NCBI GenBank assembly: GCA_964650485.1
Contig: CAZYTX010000019.1
Span: forward strand, 1 to 63,120
Source: CAZYTX01 sp964650485
GTDB lineage: Bacteria > RBG-13-61-14 > DATKZS01
Direction of reading: 5' to 3'
Length of the DNA stretch: 63,120 nt
Below are positions 1 through 7,202 of the stretch, piece after piece. Position numbers and translations under genes: made by a program. Numbering within the stretch: the stretch's first letter is position 1; every line of letters begins with the position of its first letter. The notes below the pieces were generated by a model, which saw only the letters and a list, made by a program, of their open reading frames with translations, had not been told where the DNA came from and made no database searches.

Positions 1-30
1 GGACGGGACCCGTTGCCGTGCACATCATCC

Positions 31-316
31 GTAGGCTGGCGCCTACGTCTATTCGGATATAAACCCTTCGGGTTTCTGGGTGTAATATGATAATGTTTCA
101 GGAAACCAGATCAATCATACCCATTGAGAAAGGAGGCAAACAAGCATGTCAACCTATGGGATAGTATCAGAGCTAAACAATAAACATTATGTTTCATTTC
201 CCTTACGACGCCAAGGCGCCGAGGAATCCAAGCCCGCCGGGAATATGTGTTGCTTTCCTTCGTTTTTTTCGTGGCGTCGTAGCGCCGTTGCGTCAAAAAC
301 GGCACGGGTCATTTGA
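31..316. other. Leader region with two small hairpins, a doubtful small ORF and a dispersed repeat
   Basis: No recognisable gene lies before mogA. Two short perfect hairpins are visible at 31-46 (GTAGGC/GCCTAC) and 61-75 (AAACCC/GGGTTT, loop TTC), neither with a following T-run. An ATG at 146 has a good upstream AAAGGAGG and opens a 56-residue frame to 316. Most of that frame runs through repeat-like DNA at about 204-300, so it looks like a gene start disrupted by repeat sequence rather than a functional protein. Nothing recognisable is seen between 317 and 506. Confidence 0.35.
204..300. repeat. Short inverted and dispersed repeat of the ACGCAACGACGC type
   Basis: TACGACGCCA at 204-213 is the exact reverse complement of 272-281. 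The right end, 271-300 read on the minus strand, matches 7153-7182 in 26 of 30 positions and shares the block GTTTTTGACGCAACG. Low-complexity ACGC/GCAAAG repeats of this kind occur in intergenic DNA of many bacteria. Confidence 0.6.
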
Positions 317-506
317 TCCTGTTCTTGGCCTTATCGAACACCTTTTCAACCGGCCTGGCTCTGAGACGGGCTCAAATATCTGTACAATTCAGGTTGACAA
401 ATTTGGCTTTCAAGTGCTTTGACAATGATCTTTCTGGCTGTCATGATCGTGGAGGGGCCGCGGTGCTGGCTTTGCGGCCGGCTGGTGCGGCGCCGGGTCA
501 GAGAAG

Positions 507-1007
507 ATGCAAGAGCACAAGTACAGGGCGGGGGTGCTCACGGTGAGCGACAAGGGGGCCCAAGGCGAGCGTAAGGACACGAGCGGGCCTGCGTTGAAAG
601 AGATGCTGGAGGCCGCGGGGTTTCACGTGTCCCTCTACCGGATCGTGCCGGACGACCTGGCCGCGATCGAAGAATGCCTTATAGACTGGTGCGACCGGGA
701 GGGCCTTGACCTGGTGGTCACCACCGGGGGCACGGGCTTCGCCAAGACCGACGTTACACCCGAGGCCACGGCATCGGTTATCGAGAAGCATGCCCCCGGC
801 ATAAGCCAGGCCATAATCGCCGGGGGTCTTCATAAGACCCCCCGTGCAATGCTGTCGCGCCTCACATCCGGGATTCGCGGCAACACCCTGATCATAAACG
901 TGCCCGGCAGCGAGATGGGGGCGCGCGAGTCGCTCGAAGCGGTGCTTCCTGCCCTGCACCACGGCCTCGACATCCTGACCGGCGGACAGGGCGACCACGG
1001 CCCTTGA
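507..1007 (+). CDS. mogA: Molybdenum cofactor biosynthesis protein MogA/MoaB family (molybdopterin adenylyltransferase)
   Basis: This 166-residue protein belongs to the MogA/MoaB family, which adenylylates molybdopterin before metal insertion in the cytoplasm. The N-terminus gives the typical VLTVSDKGAQGERKDTSGP strand and loop. The substrate-binding TTGGTGF motif lies near residues 72-78, followed by the D-V-T-PEAT block and a VPGS element near 137. Length matches the family. It stands alone, 144 bases upstream of trpD on the same strand, and has no functional link to the trp genes that I can see. MogA and MoaB are hard to separate from sequence alone; the SDKG-GERKD start favours MogA-like. 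Confidence 0.85.
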   Translation: MQEHKYRAGVLTVSDKGAQGERKDTSGPALKEMLEAAGFHVSLYRIVPDDLAAIEECLIDWCDREGLDLVVTTGGTGFAKTDVTPEATASVIEKHAPGISQAIIAGGLHKTPRAMLSRLTSGIRGNTLIINVPGSEMGARESLEAVLPALHHGLDILTGGQGDHGP

Positions 1008-1029
1008 TTCCCGGATTGCAGACCCCGTA

Positions 1030-1058
1030 TTGACAACCCCGGCCTGGCGTACAAGAAT
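1030..1058 (+). promoter_or_regulatory. Candidate sigma-70 promoter of the trp operon
   Basis: TTGACA at 1030-1035 is followed after 17 bases by AAGAAT at 1053-1058, which matches the -10 consensus in 4 of 6 positions. It sits about 95 bases before the trpD start, in the only gap upstream of the operon. The -35 box also forms half of an inverted repeat: GTATTGAC at 1027-1034 is the reverse complement of 1114-1121. Confidence 0.4.
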
Positions 1059-1066
1059 ATGTATCT

Positions 1067-1092
1067 TGCCTGTCTGCGTGTACGCACAGGCA
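1067..1092 (+). promoter_or_regulatory. Hairpin in the trp operon leader
   Basis: TGCCTG at 1067-1072 pairs with CAGGCA at 1087-1092, and inside it TGCGT pairs with ACGCA around a GT loop, with a two-base bulge. It lies between the candidate promoter and trpD. A 24-codon frame opens at 1059 but has no Trp codons, so classical Trp-leader attenuation is not supported. The hairpin may instead be a protein-binding or stability element. Confidence 0.35.
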
Positions 1093-1151
1093 GATATGCA
1101 GATGTGTTTTTACGTCAATACCACCCGGATTAAGCATGCGAGGTAGAGGAA

Positions 1152-2159
1152 ATGATCAAGCAGGCTCTGGCAGCGTTGTCCGAAGGCAAGGATCTGGACC
1201 TGGACACCATGGTCGCGGTCATGAACCAGATCATGGAGGGCGAGGCCACCACCGCGCAGATCGGGGCCTTCCTCATGGGGCTGCGCACCAAGGGCGAGAC
1301 CGTGGACGAGATCACGGGCGCGGCCAGGGTGATGCGGGAGAAGGCCAGGAAGATCAAGGCGCCCGGCTTCTGCGTTGACACCTGCGGCACCGGCGGCGAC
1401 CACTCGCTTTCTTTCAACATCTCCACCGCGTCCGCGTTCGTGGTGGCCGGCGCCGGGCTCATGGTGGCCAAGCACGGCAACCGGGCTGCCTCCTCCGCTT
1501 CCGGGAGCGCGGACGTGCTCGAGGCTTTGGGCGTGGACATCAGCGCCGGGGCCGAGGTTGTGGAGCGCTGCCTTGCCGAAGCCGGTATCGGGTTCCTGTT
1601 CGCTCCGGCCTTGCACGGTGCAATGCGCTACGCCATCAGCCCGCGCAGGGAGATGGCCATACGGACCATATTCAACGTGCTGGGGCCGCTGACCAACCCC
1701 GCGGGCGCCACGCGGCAGCTTCTGGGGGTGTACAGCAAAGACCTTACCGAGACCATGGCCATGGTGCTAAAGAACTTGGGCTCGGAGGCCGCGCTGGTGG
1801 TGCACGGGCTGGACGGGCTGGACGAGCTGACACTCACAGGACCCACCCAGGTGAGCGAGCTCGCGGGCGGCGCGGTCAAGACCTACGAGGTCAGCCCGGA
1901 GCAGTTCGGACTGGAGAAGTGTACGCGCGACGACCTGCTTGGAGGCGACCCGGCCGAGAACGCCAGGATTTTACGGCAGGTGCTGGACAACCACCCCGGC
2001 CCCAGGCTGGAGGCGGTGCTCCTCAACGCGGGCGCGGGCATATACGCGGGCGGGGCCGCGGCGGACATGGCCCAGGGGATTGAAAAGGCCCGGCAGTCAA
2101 TCGAGTCAGGAGAGGCTGCAAGGAGGCTCGACGTACTGATCGAGGTCAGCAAGGGCTGA
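1152..2159 (+). CDS. trpD: Anthranilate phosphoribosyltransferase
   Basis: TrpD (335 residues) transfers phosphoribose from PRPP to anthranilate, the second step of tryptophan synthesis. The PRPP-binding DTCGTGGD motif lies near residues 76-83, followed by STASAFVVAGAG and the KHGNRAASS anthranilate-site block, then the FNVLGPLTNPA signature. The length is standard and the protein is not fused to TrpG. The start follows a GAGGAA ribosome binding site. It is the first gene of the tight trpD-trpC-trpF-trpB cluster; trpE, trpG and trpA are not in the window. Confidence 0.97.
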   Translation: MIKQALAALSEGKDLDLDTMVAVMNQIMEGEATTAQIGAFLMGLRTKGETVDEITGAARVMREKARKIKAPGFCVDTCGTGGDHSLSFNISTASAFVVAGAGLMVAKHGNRAASSASGSADVLEALGVDISAGAEVVERCLAEAGIGFLFAPALHGAMRYAISPRREMAIRTIFNVLGPLTNPAGATRQLLGVYSKDLTETMAMVLKNLGSEAALVVHGLDGLDELTLTGPTQVSELAGGAVKTYEVSPEQFGLEKCTRDDLLGGDPAENARILRQVLDNHPGPRLEAVLLNAGAGIYAGGAAADMAQGIEKARQSIESGEAARRLDVLIEVSKG

Positions 2160-2160
2160 C

Positions 2161-2970
2161 ATGGAAGGGTTTGTAAAGACCGGGACCGTGCTCGACAAGA
2201 TACTTGCCCGAAAAAGCCAAGAAGTGGAGGAGCTGAAAAGGGCGGGGATAGGGGAAGCTCCTGCAAGGACCTCCATGCCGGGAAAAGCGCCCGGGCTCGC
2301 GGCATCTCTCCTGGACCGGAACAAGCCGGGCAGGCCCATAATAGCCGAGATAAAGAAGGCCTCGCCATCGGAAGGGGTGATCCGTGACCCTTTCAATCCC
2401 GCGGCCATAGCAATGGCCTACGCGGACAACGGGGCCAGGTGCGTGTCCGTGCTCACCGACTCGGAATTCTTCCAGGGCTCGGTCCATGACCTTTACAAGG
2501 TGCGGGAGGCCACGGCCCTGCCCGTACTGAGAAAGGATTTTATTATAGACAGGGTGCAGATCGAGGAGTCGGTTAACGCGGGCGCGGACGCTGTGCTGCT
2601 CATATGCAGGGCGCTTTCCGACCCGGCTTTGCAAGAGCTCTACGGGCACGCCATATCGCACGGGCTGGACGTGCTCATCGAAGTGCACGACGAAAAGGAC
2701 CTGGACCGGGCAGCGGGCCTGGAACCGGCCCCGGCATTGATAGGGATCAATAACCGCGACCTCACGGACTTCTCGGTCTCGGTTGAGAGGACCCTGGAGC
2801 TGATGCCCCGGGCGCCAGAGGGCGCCGCGGTGGTCTCTGAGAGCGGGCTCACAGACACAAAGGTGCTTGACGAACTCCTGGCTGCGGGCGTGCGCGGCTT
2901 TCTTATCGGCACGCGCCTCATGAGGTCCCATGACCCGGGCAAGGAGCTCTATCGGCTGGTATACGGATAG
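2161..2970 (+). CDS. trpC: Indole-3-glycerol phosphate synthase
   Basis: TrpC (269 residues) closes the indole ring, converting carboxyphenylamino-deoxyribulose phosphate to indole-3-glycerol phosphate. It has the family's N-terminal LDKILARKSQEVEELK helix. The barrel motifs are AEIKKASPSEGVI with the catalytic lysine, VLTDSEFFQGS, LRKDFIID, GINNRDL and SESGL. The start codon lies one base after the trpD stop, so the two genes are probably translationally coupled. It is a stand-alone enzyme, not fused to TrpF as in enteric bacteria. Confidence 0.97.
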   Translation: MEGFVKTGTVLDKILARKSQEVEELKRAGIGEAPARTSMPGKAPGLAASLLDRNKPGRPIIAEIKKASPSEGVIRDPFNPAAIAMAYADNGARCVSVLTDSEFFQGSVHDLYKVREATALPVLRKDFIIDRVQIEESVNAGADAVLLICRALSDPALQELYGHAISHGLDVLIEVHDEKDLDRAAGLEPAPALIGINNRDLTDFSVSVERTLELMPRAPEGAAVVSESGLTDTKVLDELLAAGVRGFLIGTRLMRSHDPGKELYRLVYG

Positions 2971-3004
2971 GACTTGCGGGATTTTCCGTTATCTTAATGC
3001 ATAG

Positions 3005-3616
3005 ATGGTCAAGGTGAAAATATGCGGGATCACCAGGGCGGAGGACGCACAGGCCGCTCTGGAGGCGGGCGCGGACTTCCTGGGCTTTAACTTTTATCCG
3101 GGGAGCCCGCGCTGCGTTAGCGTGGAGCGGGCCGGGGAGATGGCGGCGCATGTCCCGCCGGACAAGGCGGTGGCCCTTTTCGTGGACCCTGACCGTGAAA
3201 TGGTGTTGCGTGTGATGGAGAGGACGGGCATCTCTATAGTGCAGATTCAGGGCGAAGAGCCTCCGGAGTTCTGCCGCATCCCGGGCGCGCGGGTGATAAA
3301 GGGGTTCCGGCTGGGAGAGTCCGCGGACCTTGACTCTATAAAGGATTACCAGGTGTGGGCAGTGCTGGCCGATGCCAAGACCGGCCTGCCGGGCGGCTCG
3401 GGAAAGCTCGGTGACTGGGAGCTCTCCGCCCGGGCGCGGGGCATGTGCGAGCGGCTTTTCCTGGCCGGGGGCCTGGACCCCGGGAACGTGGCCGAGGCGA
3501 TAAAGGCGGTGCGGCCGTGGGCGGTGGACGTGTGCTCCGGGGTGGAGTCCGGCCCGGGTGTAAAGGACCCGGCGAAAATACGGGAGTTTATAAGGATGGT
3601 GAAAGATGCCGGCTGA
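3005..3616 (+). CDS. trpF: Phosphoribosylanthranilate isomerase
   Basis: TrpF (203 residues) performs the Amadori rearrangement between TrpD and TrpC. The sequence opens with VKICGITRAEDA, which holds the catalytic Cys, continues with GFNFYPGSPR, and ends with the phosphate-binding FLAGGLDPGNV and the catalytic Asp in the VDVCSGVESGPGVKD block. The length is typical. Its 3' end overlaps the start of trpB by 11 bases, indicating coupled translation. Confidence 0.97.
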   Translation: MVKVKICGITRAEDAQAALEAGADFLGFNFYPGSPRCVSVERAGEMAAHVPPDKAVALFVDPDREMVLRVMERTGISIVQIQGEEPPEFCRIPGARVIKGFRLGESADLDSIKDYQVWAVLADAKTGLPGGSGKLGDWELSARARGMCERLFLAGGLDPGNVAEAIKAVRPWAVDVCSGVESGPGVKDPAKIREFIRMVKDAG

Positions 3617-4793
3617 CGAGACTGGAAAGTTCGGCGAGTACGGCGGGCAGTACGTGAGCGAGACCCTCATGCCCGCTCTGGAGGAGCTTACACAGGCCTT
3701 CCACGGGTTCTGGGCGGACCCCGGGTTCCAGGAGGAGTTCGGCTACTATCTGAAAGACTACGTGGGCAGGCCCACTCCCCTTTACTTTGGCGAGCGGCTG
3801 AGCCAAGAGCTGGGGGGCGCAAAGATATACTTAAAGCGCGAGGACCTGTGCCACACCGGGGCCCACAAGGTGAACAACACCCTGGGCCAGGCGCTTTTAG
3901 CAAAGAGGATGGGCAAGAAGAGATTGGTGGCCGAGACCGGGGCCGGCCAGCACGGTGTAGCCACGGCCACCATGGCCGCGCGCTTCGGCATGGAGTGCGT
4001 GGTGTACATGGGGACCGAGGACATCGAGCGCCAGTCCTTGAACGTGTTCAGGATGAAGCTCCTGGGCGCGGAGGTAAGGCCGGTGCACTCGGGCAGCAGA
4101 ACGTTGAAGGACGCGCTCAACGAGGCCATACGCGACTGGATAACAAACGTGAGGGACACCTATTACCTCATCGGCACGGTGGCAGGGCCGCACCCTTACC
4201 CCACGCTGGTGCGCGAGCTGCAGTCCATAATCGGCAGGGAGACAAAAGAGCAGGTCATGTCGGGGGAGGGCAGGCTGCCTGATGCGGTGGTGGCCTGCGT
4301 GGGAGGCGGCTCCAATGCCATGGGCATATTCCACTCTTTTATCCCGGACAAGGACGTGGAGCTGTGGGGAGCGGAAGCCGCGGGCTATGGCGTGGACACC
4401 GGAAAGCACGCGGCCTCTTTGGCCGCGGGCCGACCGGGCGTGCTCCACGGCAACAAGACCTACCTGTTGCAGGACGGGCGCGGCCAGGTGCAGCTCGCCC
4501 ACTCCATCTCCGCGGGCCTGGACTACCCCGGGGTAGGCCCCGAGCACTCCCTGCTTCGCGACCAGGGCAGGGCAAGATACGAGGCCATCACCGACCAGGA
4601 GGCTTTGGACGGCTTCAAGATGCTCACCGAGACCGAGGGCATAATTCCGGCGCTGGAGAGCGCGCACGCTGTGGCGCTTGCAATACGGCTCGCCGGGAAC
4701 ATGGATAAAAAGGACCTCCTGGTGATAAGCCTCTCCGGCAGGGGGGACAAGGACATGCACACCGTGGCCAAGGCCATGGGGGTGTCTCTGTGA
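3606..4793 (+). CDS. trpB: Tryptophan synthase beta chain
   Basis: TrpB (395 residues) condenses indole and serine to tryptophan using PLP. It has GEYGGQYVSETLMPAL at the N-terminus, the PLP lysine in HTGAHKVNN near residue 87, AETGAGQHG, the glycine-rich phosphate loop GGGSNAMG and a GPEHS block. Length and motifs are of the canonical TrpB1 type that normally works with TrpA. No trpA follows: the next gene, overlapping by four bases, is a methyltransferase. TrpA must be encoded elsewhere, or this TrpB uses free indole. Confidence 0.97.
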   Translation: MPADETGKFGEYGGQYVSETLMPALEELTQAFHGFWADPGFQEEFGYYLKDYVGRPTPLYFGERLSQELGGAKIYLKREDLCHTGAHKVNNTLGQALLAKRMGKKRLVAETGAGQHGVATATMAARFGMECVVYMGTEDIERQSLNVFRMKLLGAEVRPVHSGSRTLKDALNEAIRDWITNVRDTYYLIGTVAGPHPYPTLVRELQSIIGRETKEQVMSGEGRLPDAVVACVGGGSNAMGIFHSFIPDKDVELWGAEAAGYGVDTGKHAASLAAGRPGVLHGNKTYLLQDGRGQVQLAHSISAGLDYPGVGPEHSLLRDQGRARYEAITDQEALDGFKMLTETEGIIPALESAHAVALAIRLAGNMDKKDLLVISLSGRGDKDMHTVAKAMGVSL

Positions 4794-5677
4794 TAGAGAA
4801 CGGGTGCAGGGCATGCGGGTGCAGGGCATGCGGGTCCCGGGACACCGGGCCCAGGTTCCCGGGGACCGAGCTTCCAATAAACATCTGCCGCGACTGCGGG
4901 GCATTGTACAGGACTGCGCCCGACCAGTTGCACCCGGACCAGCTCTATAACCGCGAGTATTTCCTCGATACCTGGCACGGGAGCCTGGGCAGGTTCTTCC
5001 ACGACTTCGACCCGGAAAAGCACAAGAAGACCAGGTTCTTCAATGACCAGCTCGCTCACTTCGAGGGCATCACAGGAGGGCCGGGCAAGCTCCTGGACGT
5101 GGGCTGCGCAAACGGGGTGTTCGTGTGGATGGCCGAGCAGAGGGGGTGGCACGCCGAGGGCGTGGAGATAAGCCCTTTTGCCGCCAGGTGGGGAAAGGAC
5201 CAGTTCCAGGTGCACATTCACGAGGGCACAATAACCGACATCCCGCCGGGTTCTCAGTACGACGTGATCACCTTGTGGGACACCATCGAGCACCTGCCCG
5301 ACCCGGAGAGGGTGATAAGGGAATGCTGCGCAAGGCTCGCCCCCGGCGGAATCCTTGCGGTGCTGACCCCGGACGCGCACAGCCTGGTGAGCAGGATGGT
5401 GAACGCGGCGTACCACCTGGCGCCGAAAAGGTCCGGGGACCTCCTGCACAAGCTCTACCACCAGGACCACCTCACCTACTTTGACCGGCATTCTTTGTCG
5501 TATCTGCTCATAAAAAACGGCTACAGCATACAATGGATGGACGACTACGACGAGGACCCCAAAGACACCGAGACCGCGGGGGTGATGAGGGCGGGGGTGT
5601 TCGCGGTGCACCTGCTCGCGGCCCTCATGAACAAGAGGCACGAGCTCCTGGTGTGGGCGAGGAAGGCGGAGGACTGA
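4790..5677 (+). CDS. Class I SAM-dependent methyltransferase with N-terminal zinc ribbon
   Basis: This 295-residue protein starts at a GTG that overlaps the trpB stop (GTGA), so it is translationally coupled to the trp operon. Residues 1-45 form a Cys-rich ribbon (paired CxxC motifs, then CRDCG). The methyltransferase fold follows: LLDVGCANG is the SAM glycine loop, VEIS is motif II, and DVITLWDTIEHLPDP is the motif IV region. The layout matches Methyltransf_23-type enzymes that act on sugars, quinones or small metabolites; the substrate is unknown. A perfect 15-base tandem duplication doubles the first CRACG unit. It is unlikely to take part in tryptophan synthesis. Confidence 0.8.
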   Translation: MIENGCRACGCRACGSRDTGPRFPGTELPINICRDCGALYRTAPDQLHPDQLYNREYFLDTWHGSLGRFFHDFDPEKHKKTRFFNDQLAHFEGITGGPGKLLDVGCANGVFVWMAEQRGWHAEGVEISPFAARWGKDQFQVHIHEGTITDIPPGSQYDVITLWDTIEHLPDPERVIRECCARLAPGGILAVLTPDAHSLVSRMVNAAYHLAPKRSGDLLHKLYHQDHLTYFDRHSLSYLLIKNGYSIQWMDDYDEDPKDTETAGVMRAGVFAVHLLAALMNKRHELLVWARKAED

Positions 5678-5740
5678 TCCGGATCAGCTTATTGTTTTTA
5701 TGCAACAGGCCCCGACACTGACAACTGATAACTGTAGAGC

Positions 5741-6505
5741 TCACAGAATAAGCTGGTAGACCAGGAGCCTTGCCATGAGCCCGAAGTGAAGGCACAGCGA
5801 TGCCACGAAGCCCTTGCGCAGGTACACCTCGCAGAGTATCCACTGCACCACGAAGACCAGCACCAGAGAGAGCGCCACCACGTCCGGACCGGGCCTCCCC
5901 AGCAGATAAAGCCTGGACAGGAACAAATAGGTGCCTGCAACGCCGAACAAAGACACCAAGGCTACAACAACCCGGGTGTGCCGCTTAAAGTTCAACCAGT
6001 CAAGGATGTAGACGCCGATGGTCAAGAGCCCGAACCTGGCCACGGCCTCCTGGGAGAGCGCGCTGCCGGCCATCCACGAAAGCGCCCAGTACCAGGGCTC
6101 GGGAAACATCTCCGGGATGTGCTGGATGAGCTCACGGTCTATCAGGAAGTACGACACCGGGGTGATAAACAGCCCTGCAACAATGCCCCGAAGCATCCAT
6201 CGCCACGCGTCCCGGGCCCTGCCGAAGCCCGGGATGGAGAGCCGCTCCGAGTACAAAAAACCCACCAGCGAGCACAACAGCGCCGCGCAGAAAAGGATTA
6301 TGCACTGGCCCATTGCTATGGCGTAGACCTGCCGGTCAGTGGGCGCCGCGGCGAAAACGCCGGCGGTCAGGTGCCTGTACTGGTAAACGAACATGGGGAA
6401 AGCGCCGAACATCACCGCCGCGGAAAGCAGCAGCGCGTCCTGGACCCGGCGCCTGGCGTCGTCGAACTTGAAAGGAGCGGATATGGAACGCGGACGCTTG
6501 TTCAT
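5741..6505 (-). CDS. CPBP-like intramembrane protein (divergent)
   Basis: This 254-residue membrane protein has about six to seven hydrophobic segments. A QEAVAR element near residue 155 resembles the EExxxR motif of the CPBP (CAAX protease/bacteriocin-processing) family, but the first Glu is Gln. A late CLHFGLMAR segment supplies the usual His of the third motif. I therefore place it as a divergent, perhaps inactive, CPBP-like protein; the peptidase activity is uncertain. It lies 6 bases after the hypothetical gene ending at 6512 on the same strand, so the two probably share a transcript. Confidence 0.5.
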   Translation of the reverse strand: MNKRPRSISAPFKFDDARRRVQDALLLSAAVMFGAFPMFVYQYRHLTAGVFAAAPTDRQVYAIAMGQCIILFCAALLCSLVGFLYSERLSIPGFGRARDAWRWMLRGIVAGLFITPVSYFLIDRELIQHIPEMFPEPWYWALSWMAGSALSQEAVARFGLLTIGVYILDWLNFKRHTRVVVALVSLFGVAGTYLFLSRLYLLGRPGPDVVALSLVLVFVVQWILCEVYLRKGFVASLCLHFGLMARLLVYQLIL

Positions 6506-6511
6506 TAAAAG

Positions 6512-7093
6512 CTACTGCGAGGCGGGCCGCCACTTTACCATGAACTCGTATGAGCGGCCCTTTTTCTCGATAGTGGCCTTGGCATCTCTGCCGCCGGCCC
6601 TCTCCACCAGCTCCTCCAGTGAGCCGGCATACTGGAAGCAGAAGGCCTGCACGCTCTCCTCGTCCTCCTCCGGGGGGATATCCATCCTGTAGCGCGCCCA
6701 GCCCTCACCGTGCTCGACCACCTCGGTGCCGGCCTCCATGCCCATGAAAACCGGCGTGACCATGGAGAACTTCTTAAGGCTCTGCACCGGGGCGTCCTCC
6801 TCCATGAAGCTCTTGGGGTAAGACTGGAGCAGGGACTGCATGGCCACCTTGCCGAAGGCCCGGGCAGCCTCAAGGTCGGAGTTAGCCATCAACTTGAACA
6901 CGGCGTAGCCGATCCTGCGGAAGGACTCGTACGGGTAGCGGTTGGAGTTGAATATGATGCTGTTGATGATCTCCCAGTCCTGCGGTTCCAGGTACTTGTC
7001 CCAGTCGCGGTCGCGGTTGGCCCGGACGATCTTCACGTAGTTCAGGATCACGAAGCCCTTGACGTAAGAAGCGTCTTTGCTGCTCTCTTCCAC
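6512..7093 (-). CDS. Conserved protein of unknown function, paralogue of the decayed copy near 61 kb
   Basis: This 193-residue soluble protein starts at a GTG at 7093 behind GGAGGGACA; an upstream ATG at 7165 would run into repeat DNA and is disfavoured. I do not recognise the family with confidence. The overall plan (N-terminal VKGFVILNYVKIVRAN, central YPYESFRRIGYAVF, an AARAFGKVAM helix, C-terminal beta-rich end with FMVKW) loosely recalls the DUF2378-type paralogous proteins of deltaproteobacteria. A clear paralogue with a frameshift and a stop lies at 60909-61452. It precedes a CPBP-like membrane protein, suggesting a joint role. Confidence 0.7.
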   Translation of the reverse strand: MEESSKDASYVKGFVILNYVKIVRANRDRDWDKYLEPQDWEIINSIIFNSNRYPYESFRRIGYAVFKLMANSDLEAARAFGKVAMQSLLQSYPKSFMEEDAPVQSLKKFSMVTPVFMGMEAGTEVVEHGEGWARYRMDIPPEEDEESVQAFCFQYAGSLEELVERAGGRDAKATIEKKGRSYEFMVKWRPASQ

Positions 7094-7152
7094 TGTCCCT
7101 CCGTCTATGCAACTATTTATACTACCCGCTTGGCGCTTGTCAAGAGGAGAGT

Positions 7153-7182
7153 GTTTTTGACGCAACGACGCAAAGACGCAAC
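7153..7182 (+). repeat. Dispersed ACGCAACGACGC-type repeat
   Basis: The stretch is built from GACGCAACGACGCAAAGACGC and matches the minus strand of 271-300 in 26 of 30 bases. It lies in the gap between the gene starting at 7093 and the MFS gene ending at 7203. Confidence 0.6.
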
Positions 7183-7202
7183 GGAAAATCTTTAAGGAGC
7201 TT

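Noticed and set aside
1059..1133. A Trp leader peptide in front of trpD
   Set aside because: The 24-codon frame has no Trp codons, so classical attenuation is not supported.
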